In this document: positions 28,632 to 37,107 of the stretch, piece after piece
Numbering within the stretch: the stretch's first letter is position 1
Layout of the letters: each line of letters opens with the position of its first letter
NCBI RefSeq assembly: GCF_026262505.1
Contig: NC_067203.1
Span: 372,001-436,000, forward strand
DNA length: 64,000 bases
Reading direction: 5' to 3'
Source: Trichomonas vaginalis G3
Lineage: Eukaryota > Parabasalia > Trichomonadida > Trichomonadidae
Position numbers and translations under genes: made by a program
The notes under the pieces: model-generated
The model's input: only the letters and a program-made list of their open reading frames with translations
What the model was told of the DNA's origin: nothing
Databases searched by the model: none

Positions 28632-31082
28632 ATGGGTGATACAGGAGGTGGTGTTTATAGCGATGACTTTATTTATTTAACATTAACTAAAGAGAATGCT
28701 GAAACAGTTGTTGTCAACTCTAAGACTAAAGTCATTCAAAGCACCCAAAGTGTTAATGCATTCCAGAAGTGCAAAAACACTCTCACAACACTCAGTTTTG
28801 GTCCAAATCCTTCACTCGAAACGATCCAAGATTATTCATTTTTCCAATGCAAATTTCTCAATAACGTCGATCTCTCTGTATGCACGAAACTTATTACAAT
28901 CGGAATATCCGTATTTTCAGGTTGTTCATCATTGACCTCAATAAAATTACCAAATTCAGTCACAACTCTTGGCGACAGTATCTTTCATAGCACCAATATC
29001 GAAAACTTTGATTTACCAGCATCTGTTACTGTATTACCATATCAATGTTTTACATATTGTAAAAATTTAAAATCAGTAAATATTCCACAAGACTCAAATC
29101 TCACAGAATTAAAAAAATGGATTATAAGACGATCATCACTGAAAACATTTCGTATTCCAGCAAAGGTTCATACACTAATCGATGCTGTGTTTGAAGATTC
29201 ATCGATTGAAACAATTATTGTTAGCAGCGAAAATCCAAATTACAAAATTGACAATAATTTATTGATAGATAAAAGGAACATGTATATCTACTGCTGTCCT
29301 GCAAAATCTACCGGAAATATAGTTATTCCAAACGGTGTCAAAGGCACATATGGATCCTCATTTAGATTTTGCACTATTGATTCGGTTGAATTTCCATCAA
29401 CACTTTGGGCTATTTTTCCTTATTCTTTTGCAGGATCCACACTTAAATCAGTGTATATACCAGATACTATCTCATATATTGGTGATTATGCGTTTGAAAA
29501 CTGTGGGAAGCTAAATTCGATTCGATTACCAAGCAATATAAATTCAATTTCATCATATTGCTTCTATGGAACAAACATTAGTCACATTGATATTCCAAGT
29601 AATATAAAAACATTAAATACTGGATGTTTTCTGAATTGTCCTAATTTAAGGGATGTTGAGTTGCCAGATGGCATCGAAAAACTAGATGGAAAAATATTTG
29701 ATGATGGAACAAATATTCACTTCAGTCCGAATTCTCGATTTTATATCGATAGTCAATACTTGATTCTTGATAAAGAAAACACGACAGTCACCCAATATTT
29801 AGGATCTAATACTAATGTCAATATCAACATTCCACCAACAATCACAACGATCGGATCTGATGCATTCAAAGGCAAGAATCTTATTTCTTCATTTGTTTTC
29901 ACATATGATTCTGCTCTCACTCAAATCAACAGTGGTGCATTCAGTGATTGCAGAAGTGCAACATTTGTTAATCTTCCAAATACAATCTCATCCATTGGTG
30001 AAAAGTCATTCCTCAATTGCAACCAACTCCAAAGTTTAGTTTTCACATCATCATTAAAGACGCTTTCCTCTTCTAGTTTCAGTGGCTGCAAATTTTTGAG
30101 AGAAGTCCACATTGAAGATTCTAAAATAACATCTCTCCCAGACTCATGCTTCATGAACTGCAATTCATTGTCATCAATTATAATCCCTAACACAGTTACA
30201 GAGATCAACTCATTATGCTTCTATTTATGCACATCTCTCTCTAAAGTCGAGTTTGGAACATCAGTTAAATCGATTGGCCAGAGCAGCTTCCAACAATGCA
30301 ATCTCGCAAAGGTTGACATGCATATGTGCAAATCGCTTATCAACATTAGTGACTATGCTTTCTATAACAACACTAATCTCGACATTGTCGTTCTCCCAGA
30401 TAACATCGAACGATTCGGTGCATACTCATTCTCTCGGACATCACTCACTAACATGACTATTCCAACACATCTTGTTAATCTTGGTCCATATTCATTCAGT
30501 GAATGTCACCAACTGGAAAGTCTTACCATCCCATCCGACAGTTCACTCACCACTAGCGGCATCGGCATTGGTTCTTTCAAGAACTGTTTCCGGATCAGCA
30601 GCATCTCATGCGAAAGTGAACGATTCAGTATTTTCAGTGGTGCACTATTTAACAAACAACAGACATCTCTCATCTTGTTCCCTCCTGCATCATCCATTTC
30701 TTTCTTTTCTCTCCCTCCGACGACACAGATCATCAGTGAAGGTGCATTCATGTCATGCTTCAACCTCGTTTCAATATTCATTCCAAGCAACAGTCTTTCT
30801 CTGATTTCTAACAACGCGTTTGAAGGGTGTTCATCTCTGTCATGGATCAACATCCCAATCTGTGTTTCGGATATTGGCGAAGATGCATTTATCGGCTGCA
30901 CAAGTCTTCGTTGTGGACTTGAGATTGAAAACAAGAACAGAGAATTTCTTAAGAACATTGTTGATGTATCCAAACTTGATCCACAATGTCTTCATGATTG
31001 TGCAAGTGTTTTCACATGCAAAGAAAACATTCATCATGTTGATATTGGATTAATTCAACCATTCATTGTCATGCTCGTATAA
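28632..31082 (+). CDS. BspA-like leucine-rich-repeat (LRR_5) protein
   Basis: The 816-residue protein is built almost entirely of about 23-residue repeats of the Treponema-pallidum/BspA type (consensus SFxxCxxLxSIxIPxSVTxIGxxAF), for example SGCSSLTSIKLPNSVTTLGD and SFSECHQLESLTIPSDSSLT. T. vaginalis has a very large family of such proteins, many at the cell surface and linked to adhesion. Here I see neither a classical signal peptide nor a C-terminal membrane helix, as in many family members. The ORF is intact. The C-terminal 40 residues (ENIHHVDIGLIQPFIVMLV) leave the repeat pattern. Confidence 0.93.
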   Translation: MGDTGGGVYSDDFIYLTLTKENAETVVVNSKTKVIQSTQSVNAFQKCKNTLTTLSFGPNPSLETIQDYSFFQCKFLNNVDLSVCTKLITIGISVFSGCSSLTSIKLPNSVTTLGDSIFHSTNIENFDLPASVTVLPYQCFTYCKNLKSVNIPQDSNLTELKKWIIRRSSLKTFRIPAKVHTLIDAVFEDSSIETIIVSSENPNYKIDNNLLIDKRNMYIYCCPAKSTGNIVIPNGVKGTYGSSFRFCTIDSVEFPSTLWAIFPYSFAGSTLKSVYIPDTISYIGDYAFENCGKLNSIRLPSNINSISSYCFYGTNISHIDIPSNIKTLNTGCFLNCPNLRDVELPDGIEKLDGKIFDDGTNIHFSPNSRFYIDSQYLILDKENTTVTQYLGSNTNVNINIPPTITTIGSDAFKGKNLISSFVFTYDSALTQINSGAFSDCRSATFVNLPNTISSIGEKSFLNCNQLQSLVFTSSLKTLSSSSFSGCKFLREVHIEDSKITSLPDSCFMNCNSLSSIIIPNTVTEINSLCFYLCTSLSKVEFGTSVKSIGQSSFQQCNLAKVDMHMCKSLINISDYAFYNNTNLDIVVLPDNIERFGAYSFSRTSLTNMTIPTHLVNLGPYSFSECHQLESLTIPSDSSLTTSGIGIGSFKNCFRISSISCESERFSIFSGALFNKQQTSLILFPPASSISFFSLPPTTQIISEGAFMSCFNLVSIFIPSNSLSLISNNAFEGCSSLSWINIPICVSDIGEDAFIGCTSLRCGLEIENKNREFLKNIVDVSKLDPQCLHDCASVFTCKENIHHVDIGLIQPFIVMLV

Positions 31083-31261
31083 ACAAACATTTTAAATTAT
31101 AAACAAAATAAGTTTTGCATGATTAATATTTTACCCAAATTTGGTTTTAATAACTTATCATTCATGAACTCATCGATAACATGCGTATATGAGTTCGACT
31201 CGCAAATGTATTAGGTATAGATACATCAAATATTAATCTTTTTTGTGACCAAAATGATAAA

Positions 31262-31500
31262 TTATATTCCTAACATATATAATAAAAATATTGTTAAAAT
31301 AAAAATGTTTTAGTTAAATCTTAATTATGACATGTGAGCTTTGCAGAAACTATCACTGTCTGTTTGAACTCCTGGGTTTGGGAGCAGTGATGATGGAATT
31401 GATTTTACATTTTTCTACTCTCAACGAGTTTCTCCTCATAATCTAGCCCTGTCTTAAAACAATCCTGAATGTATTGGAAAATTAAAATGGGAAAAATGTG
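31262..31500 (-). pseudogene. Relic of the coiled-coil gene family (3' end)
   Basis: On the minus strand a short coding relic (FQYIQDCFKTGLDYEEKLVE) matches the end of the coiled-coil gene at 33034-33513 (FGQLQNFCDTQREYNEKLVK). It is followed by the same conserved downstream sequence (CAGTGAT...TTTAACTAAAACATTTT, ATTTTAACAATATTTTTATT) seen after the other two members. Only the 3' end remains; the upstream part is unrecognisable and a MITE lies just beyond. Confidence 0.6.
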
Positions 31501-31578
31501 AAAGATTACAAAACCCATAATTAATGAAAATTAACTCGAAAAATATGTTATCTGTACAATAACAAATCTATATCCGAG

Positions 31579-31913
31579 GGATCATTCTAGAATGGAAAAA
31601 AGTAAAAAAGACGATCAAAATTCTCTCAATTTTCCACTTTTTTTTTCTTTTTTGCATTGATTCGGCATGTGTTTTTCTATGGCAGGCTTTTCATTCTGGG
31701 GCTCCTGCGCTTCGCTTTGAGCCCCAGAATGAAAAGCCTGCCTTTTTAAAGCCAATAAACTAACTTTTATCATTAATGGTTGTAATATGAAAGCACTTTT
31801 ATATTGATATTAGTTGATATAAATTTTAATTCAAAAAAAAATTAATTTAGAAAAAAGGTGGAAAATTGAGGGGATTTTGATCGTTTTTACTTTTTTCCAC
31901 TCTAAAATAACCC
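31579..31913. mobile_element. 335-bp MITE with 8-bp target duplication
   Basis: Terminal inverted repeats of about 62 bp (left GGATCATTCTAGAATGG..., right complement GGGTTATTTTAGAGTGG..., both continuing AAAAAAGTAAAAA and CTCAATTTTCCAC) are flanked by perfect TATCCGAG at 31571-31578 and 31914-31921. There is no coding sequence. An 8-bp duplication is typical of hAT and Merlin DNA transposons; which one supplied the enzyme is unknown. A long perfect palindrome sits in its centre (31681-31742). Divergence between the two ends (about one base in four at the tips) suggests moderate age. Confidence 0.85.
31681..31742. repeat. Perfect 24-bp-stem palindrome inside the MITE
   Basis: GGCAGGCTTTTCATTCTGGG (plus GCTC) at 31681-31704 is the exact complement of 31719-31742, around a 14-base loop CTGCGCTTCGCTTT. 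The stem is perfect while the MITE ends have diverged, so it may be a younger insertion or be kept by hairpin correction. Confidence 0.9.
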
Positions 31914-31929
31914 TATCCGAGATATTTTT

Positions 31930-33014
31930 TTAATTTCATGAGCGCCGTATGGAATAATAAGCCCTCAACTAGAAAAATAAATACTTTATGCTATAACAAA
32001 TTTTTACTCCATTACTATCAAACTACCTGGTAAAGGCAAATGACGGTAAAACCGCTTCAGAAGCTCCCAAAATTGTGGGAAAGATTGGCCGAATGATATA
32101 GCTTATTTTCCACCTATGTTATAGCTTTTTTTATGTCTAATCAATACTAAAAGCTATATATTTAAAGATGTTTTGACTAAGAATAAATAGTTTAATTTTT
32201 ATTTGATCCAATAGATTGTAAGAAACAAATAATTTTAGATTCATGTTGTTCATAATAACCAAATGTAGTAAAAGCAAGACACTAAAAAAATTGAAGTCAC
32301 ATTTTCCCCAATTCCTCATGGGGGACGGAATATGGGGGTCGCATTCAAAATTGAATTGATTTTGGGTCTCCCCCATGGGGGATAGGGGAAAAACTTGGCA
32401 TTGTGGTGCTATTTTATAGTCTATATTTGAATTGGTTTTGTGATAATATGACTGATATTTAGGTGTATATTTTGCCAATTTGAAATTTACAATTTGTAAA
32501 GTTTTTCCATACTGCATTTTAGAGTTGGAGAAGATTTTTCTCCATACGAGATCCTTATGTGAATAATCTTTAATACGGAAAAGCATATATATATAATAAG
32601 ATTATCAATTGAAATCTCCAAATATTAAGCATTATTGTGAAATATAGATCAAACATATTGTGATACTGATAGTATAAAATTATTTATACTCAAAATACTA
32701 ATAATATTATACTATCATCGAAATTAGATTATGATATCCATACAACTTAGCTTAATTCCAGATTCAATCATGGCTTCAGTTAGTCATACTAGTATGCATT
32801 ATGTCCTACTTATTCCATTGATTAACACCCAATATCCAGTGTGGAAACACTTCTCAAAATAAGCAGATCTTTTTTACCTCGGGGGAGGGGGTCCAAGTAC
32901 TTTTCCGCCAGAACCGGTCACTATAGGGTAATATAGATGTATAATAAAAATATTGTCAAAATAAAAATGTTTAAATTAAATCTTATTTAAGAGAAGTTAG
33001 CCTAACAGAAGGTT
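31930..33014. other. Intergenic stretch with a G-rich inverted repeat
   Basis: No gene is supported. At 32301-32392 an imperfect inverted repeat pairs TTTTCCCCAATTCCTCATGG with the CCCCCATGGGGGATAGGGGA side. A G-run (GGGGGAGGGGG) lies at about 32880. The end (32938-33010) is the conserved sequence downstream of the coiled-coil gene. Confidence 0.5.
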
Positions 33015-33033
33015 TCACTGATTGTTATTTGAC

Positions 33034-33513
33034 TTAAATAACGGGATTGCATTTGACAAGTTTTTCATTATATTCTCGCTGGGTGTCACAAAAATTCTGA
33101 AGTTGTCCAAATTCTTCAAAGAATAATTTGTGATCCTGGAGAACTTCTTCTTTAAAGTCGAGCATTTGTTCTTTAAAGTCGAGCATTTGATCTTTAAATT
33201 CTTCAAAAGATGTTTGAAGAGATTTATAGCCAGAATGAAGACTGGCAAAATGACCATTCATTTCTGATCTAAAATCATCAAAGCATCTTAAAACTTGTTG
33301 TTTTGTCTCTTTTAGCTCTTTTTGAAGTTGATTCTGGGCGTCAGTATTTAAAGATATAATAGCCGGAATAATAGAATTTTGCTGAATGTCCTCAAATTGC
33401 TTTTGTTTTTGTTGAATTTCACCTATAGATTTTGGGATTTCATTTTTAATAGATAAATGTTCGTTTAAAATAGAAAGGGGAGTTGGAGGCGTGCTTTGAG
33501 GTTGGGTTTCCAT
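33034..33513 (-). CDS. Coiled-coil protein of a small repeated family
   Basis: The 159-residue product is a continuous charged helix with heptads (QQKQKQFEDIQQNSIIPAII, SLQTSFEEFKDQMLDFKEQM, FFEEFGQLQNFCDTQREYNE). The 21-base unit encoding MLDFKEQ is duplicated. The same layout is found in the gene at 35254-35716 and the relic at 31262-31500, and the sequence behind the stop is shared as well. The function is unknown; short coiled coils of this kind can be oligomerisation or tether proteins. The start at 33513 follows an A/T-rich leader (TTTTATTTTA). Confidence 0.65.
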   Translation of the reverse strand: METQPQSTPPTPLSILNEHLSIKNEIPKSIGEIQQKQKQFEDIQQNSIIPAIISLNTDAQNQLQKELKETKQQVLRCFDDFRSEMNGHFASLHSGYKSLQTSFEEFKDQMLDFKEQMLDFKEEVLQDHKLFFEEFGQLQNFCDTQREYNEKLVKCNPVI

Positions 33514-33858
33514 TAAAATAAAATTGAATAGTTCAGATTTTTTTTAAAAAAAGAATGAAACAAAGATTAAATATATTTGGAAATTATCATGTAATTAAGA
33601 TATAAATAGAATTCAGTGTGAAAAAATGTTGTAAAACCCTTAACCTTAAATTTGTGTAGAAAAATTTTCTATTGAAATAAATTTGTGTAGATGAGTTGAC
33701 ATGAAAATAATAGCTTTTACAGTCAGTTTAACATGAATCTCATGATGGACCATAGCTGATGTCTTTCTGGAGATATTAGTTATAAATTATTGCACTCATG
33801 GAATAGAGTATTCCCTGAACATTTGAGGGTCAAGGATGTAAATTTACTCGGAATGGGT

Positions 33859-33909
33859 AATGTTCATTACAAAGTCTCTCATTCGATGAGAGATTTCGTA
33901 ATGAACATT
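33859..33909. repeat. Long hairpin of the CTCTCAT-core family (distant member)
   Basis: AATGTTCATTAC and GTAATGAACATT form the outer stem; AGTCTCTCAT and ATGAGAGATT form the inner stem around TCG. The inner palindrome is the one found in the hairpins at 10636-10813. It stands alone about 320 bases before the Yip1-family gene. Confidence 0.8.
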
Positions 33910-34232
33910 GCTTTAAAGTACTCTTACTACTCTTTCTTGGTTCCAAAAAGGCCCAGGATTCTGTAATTAATCAAATAGGAGAGAGTTTTTCCGAAGTCTA
34001 TCATTTTATGCCCCAGTGTAATGTAGTTGTGGTGCTTAGCCAACAAAGAGCGAGGAAACATGTTTCTAATTCGTTTATACTGAAGATTGCTGTTTATTAA
34101 AATAACTTTCTTCAAAATTAAAAAAGATTTTAAACAAAGTTGATATAAAGATAGGCATTTGTAGACAATGATTGTCTTTGTTTGCAACAATCACGTGTAC
34201 TAATAATTTTTGTAATTTTTTTTATTTGAAAA

Positions 34233-34925
34233 ATGGCGGAGCTCAATTTTTCAACAGCACCCACACCAGATCCTCCTCAAGCAGCCTTCGACCAACACCT
34301 TCCACTAAGCAGCACTATTCAACAAGATTTCTCACGCGCTTCATATTTTTCAATTGATTTTTATAAAAAATACTTCGATGTATCCACAGAAGAGATAACT
34401 AAAAAGGTAAAAATGGCTGTGAATCCAACAGATAAGAAGTTTTTAACAAATCAAAATCAACCAGAATTATATGGATCAATTTGGTCAACAATAACTTCAT
34501 TGTTTGTATCAATGATCTTTGGTAATCTTTCATCCATGATGAGTGGCAAATATTGGGAAGGAAATATCAGCTCTATGATCACTGCTTCGTTTTTCTGCTT
34601 CTTTTACATCATAATTTCGCCAATATTGTACAAATTCTTGGCTAAGCATGACGAATTCCCATCTTATATTGCGCTTGTTTCACTATTAGGTTACTCTACA
34701 TTGTATTTTATTCCAATTTCGTTTGGTCGCTTTCTTGTTGGAAGAAAAATCAATATATTAATATCTATTGCAGGTGGTGCTGCCATGGCATACTCAATTT
34801 TTGTGAAATTGGTTGCGTTTTACAGTGATGATACTTCTAAGACGAAAACGATGATTGCCAATCTCGCAATTGCAGGCATTACTTTCCTTGTTCTTGTATT
34901 TATTCAATATTTAGCTTTCAAATAA
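34233..34925 (+). CDS. Yip1-family (YIPF) Golgi/ER membrane protein
   Basis: The 230-residue protein has a Pro-rich cytosolic N-terminus, then FYKKYFDVSTEEITKKVKMA and QPELYGSIWSTITSLFVSMI, which match the conserved DLYGPFW entry of the Yip1 domain. About five transmembrane helices follow (TASFFCFFYIIISPILYKFL, IALVSLLGYSTLYFIPISFG, INILISIAGGAAMAYSIF, MIANLAIAGITFLVLVFIQY). Yip1 proteins bind Rab GTPases and act in ER-Golgi vesicle traffic. The overall layout is closest to YIPF1/2. The frame is intact. Confidence 0.85.
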   Translation: MAELNFSTAPTPDPPQAAFDQHLPLSSTIQQDFSRASYFSIDFYKKYFDVSTEEITKKVKMAVNPTDKKFLTNQNQPELYGSIWSTITSLFVSMIFGNLSSMMSGKYWEGNISSMITASFFCFFYIIISPILYKFLAKHDEFPSYIALVSLLGYSTLYFIPISFGRFLVGRKINILISIAGGAAMAYSIFVKLVAFYSDDTSKTKTMIANLAIAGITFLVLVFIQYLAFK

Positions 34926-35253
34926 AATGTTAGTTAATTTTTTAATTTTTTCAACCATTTATATAATATCAACAAATTAAGATCACACTTTCATCAGTTT
35001 AGCTCTTTATGCATAATCAGATAATGAATCAGTTATATAAGTTGCAAATATCTACACCTACACAATATGAAGTGTACCTTCACTCTGAGGTGTTACCCCC
35101 TGCATTTTCTTTCGTTGAGCTATCAAATTTTTCCAAGTTAAGGGTGCACTTACGCCCATCTGATTTCAATTCAAATATTTGACAATGGGCGTGAAGCGTC
35201 ATTGAAAATCAACCTTAAACATCTGAATTGAAGGCCCTGTCATATTTATTCTT
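34926..35253. other. Intergenic stretch with a nested inverted repeat
   Basis: No gene. Around 35143-35225 CTTACGCCCAT pairs with ATGGGCGTGAAG, and ATCTGATTTCAATTCAAAT recurs inverted as CTGAATTGAAG; together they can form a long imperfect hairpin before the coiled-coil gene. Confidence 0.5.
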
Positions 35254-35716
35254 ATGTTTTTCATTTCTGAACTTCAAAACGGCTCTCTTAGCCCCAAATC
35301 CCTTTTAAATAAATATACCACTAGCAAAGACGAACTCGCAAAAGCTAGAGATGATCTTCAACAAAAACAAAAGAACTTTGATGATCTTCAGGAAAATTCT
35401 CTTATTCCGTCTATTCTATTTTATAGTGCTGACTCCCGTTCTCAAATTCAAGAACTGAAAAAAAATGATTCAAGAAGAAGTTATACCACCATTAAAGAAT
35501 ATCAATTCCAATATTGATACCATTAAAAGCGATGTTTCGAGTCTTCAAAAAAGTTTTGATGATTTTAAACTAGATGTAACCAAAACTAATAAATTATTTA
35601 TTGAAAATTTCAAACGCATTCAGGATAGTTTTAAGAGCCAGCACGAATATAATGATAATCTGCTCAAAGACGGCCTTATCATTCTACCAGATGACAAGAA
35701 ATCAGACGCACAGTGA
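35254..35716 (+). CDS. Second coiled-coil family member; one frameshift
   Basis: The product runs parallel to the 33034-33513 protein: DDLQQKQKNFDDLQENSLIP corresponds to EIQQKQKQFEDIQQNSIIPA, and FIENFKRIQDSFKSQHEYND to the FFEEFGQLQNF part. Near 35460 an A8 run shifts the frame: the first frame stops at 35517 while the second, starting MIQEEVIPPLKNINSNID, runs to 35716. Either the run is mis-sequenced or the gene is disabled. The downstream sequence from 35714 (CAGTGATACCTTCTGCTAGG ... ATTTTAACAATATTTTTTA) is shared with the other members. Confidence 0.6.
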
Positions 35717-35795
35717 TACCTTCTGCTAGGCTCACTTCCCATAATTATGATTTAACTAAAACATTTTTATTTTAACAATATTTTTTATTAGACGG
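35714..35795. repeat. Conserved sequence downstream of the coiled-coil family genes
   Basis: About 80 bases starting CAGTGATACCTTCTG and ending AACATTTTTATTTTAACAAT plus ATTTTTTATTA recur in inverse orientation at about 32938-33025 and 31268-31370, each time directly behind a family member. It could be a 3' processing region or one end of a mobile unit. Confidence 0.75.
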
Positions 35796-35918
35796 TCTGA
35801 CGGCTTCTCTCGTGTTAAGAACTGGCTTGCATGTTAACTTTTTTGACATAAATGTTCTTTGAATTTTTCTTTATATTATGGACATATTACCCTGCATTGA
35901 AGCTAAAAAGTGCTAGAT

Positions 35919-35989
35919 ATTCAAGAAATAAGTTTACAAATGCAGGGTAAAGGAACAATATCCTGCATTTGTAAACGCATTTCTTGAAT
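35919..35989. repeat. Long hairpin, about 27-bp stem
   Basis: ATTCAAGAAATAAGTTTACA...TGCAGGG pairs with CCTGCATTTGTAAACGCATT...CTTGAAT with few mismatches. A short direct repeat (TTGAAGCTAAAAAGTGC / TTGAAGCCAAAAAGTGC) lies on both sides, at 35897 and 36010, so the hairpin may be an inserted unit. Confidence 0.75.
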
Positions 35990-37107
35990 TAAAATCTAAT
36001 GTTTAACATTGAAGCCAAAAAGTGCAAACAATTCCTGATTTGTCCATGTAGGTGCAGGATCCTAGTGATGTACCCTGCAAATATATGAGCAAATCTAGTC
36101 CAGCTCGAATTTTTTGAATTTCAGAGACCAAAATTAGGAAAATAGTAAACAGTATATAGTATATAATATTAATAAGGGATTCACTAATCATGTACGATCA
36201 AATCCTCCGATCATGTGTCAAAGGGTATGTTTAGCATATTGCTTATAATTATAATTTGATTATATTTTTCAAATAAAATTAAATGTATTTTTAGTAAAAA
36301 TGACATAGAAAATTCAATTCAAAATTATCGTTGTCTATTATGAGAGGCATTTCCTGCAAATCTATTCAAAGAACTAAAACAAAAGATCACAACATCAACA
36401 GTGATGGCTTTCAGCAAGAAATTTTGAAAGAAGTATATGAAATTTAAATAGAGTTCTTTAAAATACTTTTTATTATTTTGAAGATTTCGATAAAAAATGG
36501 TATGGTATATTACCAAGCTTATTACATCAATTATTAAATATATTGGATATATATTATAGCATTTAAATTCATAATTATCTTGTATGAAATAAGATAGGAA
36601 GGATTATTAGATATTAATAAGCCACAATAAGCAAAATTCAATAGTTACAAGTTTTAGTCCTATTCTGATTTATTTAAGTTCGGAGCTAATAGTGATTATT
36701 TCCAATTTGTAATTTTCCAAATGAATTCAAATGAGAATTATATAATATTTATATCACATATTCTTAATACGCTTGATTACCCTTTATTAATGACAAAAAA
36801 TTTTCAAATTAAATATTCAATTATTAAAATTAGCTCTTTGGCAACCTCGCGGATAGTATAAGCTATTTGTGACATTGCATGCATATTCGCATAAATATTG
36901 GTCGTTTTCTAATGCTACTAAGAGCTGGACTACTTCTAAAAATTTATAAAAAAAATCCAAAATTTCTCCCCAGAGGGGGCTCCCTTGGGGATTGCTCCAC
37001 CATATGGATTTCGGGGATTTGCCGCATGGTTATTTTTACGTTTTTTCTCTCAAACATTTCATCCGTGAATTTTTTTTTAACTACAAACAATATTTATTTA
37101 ATTATAA
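35990..37107. other. Intergenic stretch, no gene seen
   Basis: About 1.1 kb of AT-rich DNA. Near 36965-37000 is a short G/C-rich patch (CCAGAGGGGGCTCCCTTGGG). Nothing else is supported. Confidence 0.5.

Noticed and set aside
32137-32586. 149-codon minus-strand open frame
   Set aside because: It spans a G-rich inverted repeat and A/T-rich filler, has no domain or initiator, and reads like chance translation.
33927-34190. 87-codon minus-strand frame between the hairpin and the Yip1 gene
   Set aside because: No start context, no recognisable domain, and basic hydrophobic composition expected from A/T-rich DNA.
34172-34357. Short frame overlapping the Yip1-family start, Ser/Thr-rich
   Set aside because: It is an out-of-phase reading of the Yip1 gene's Pro-rich N-terminus.
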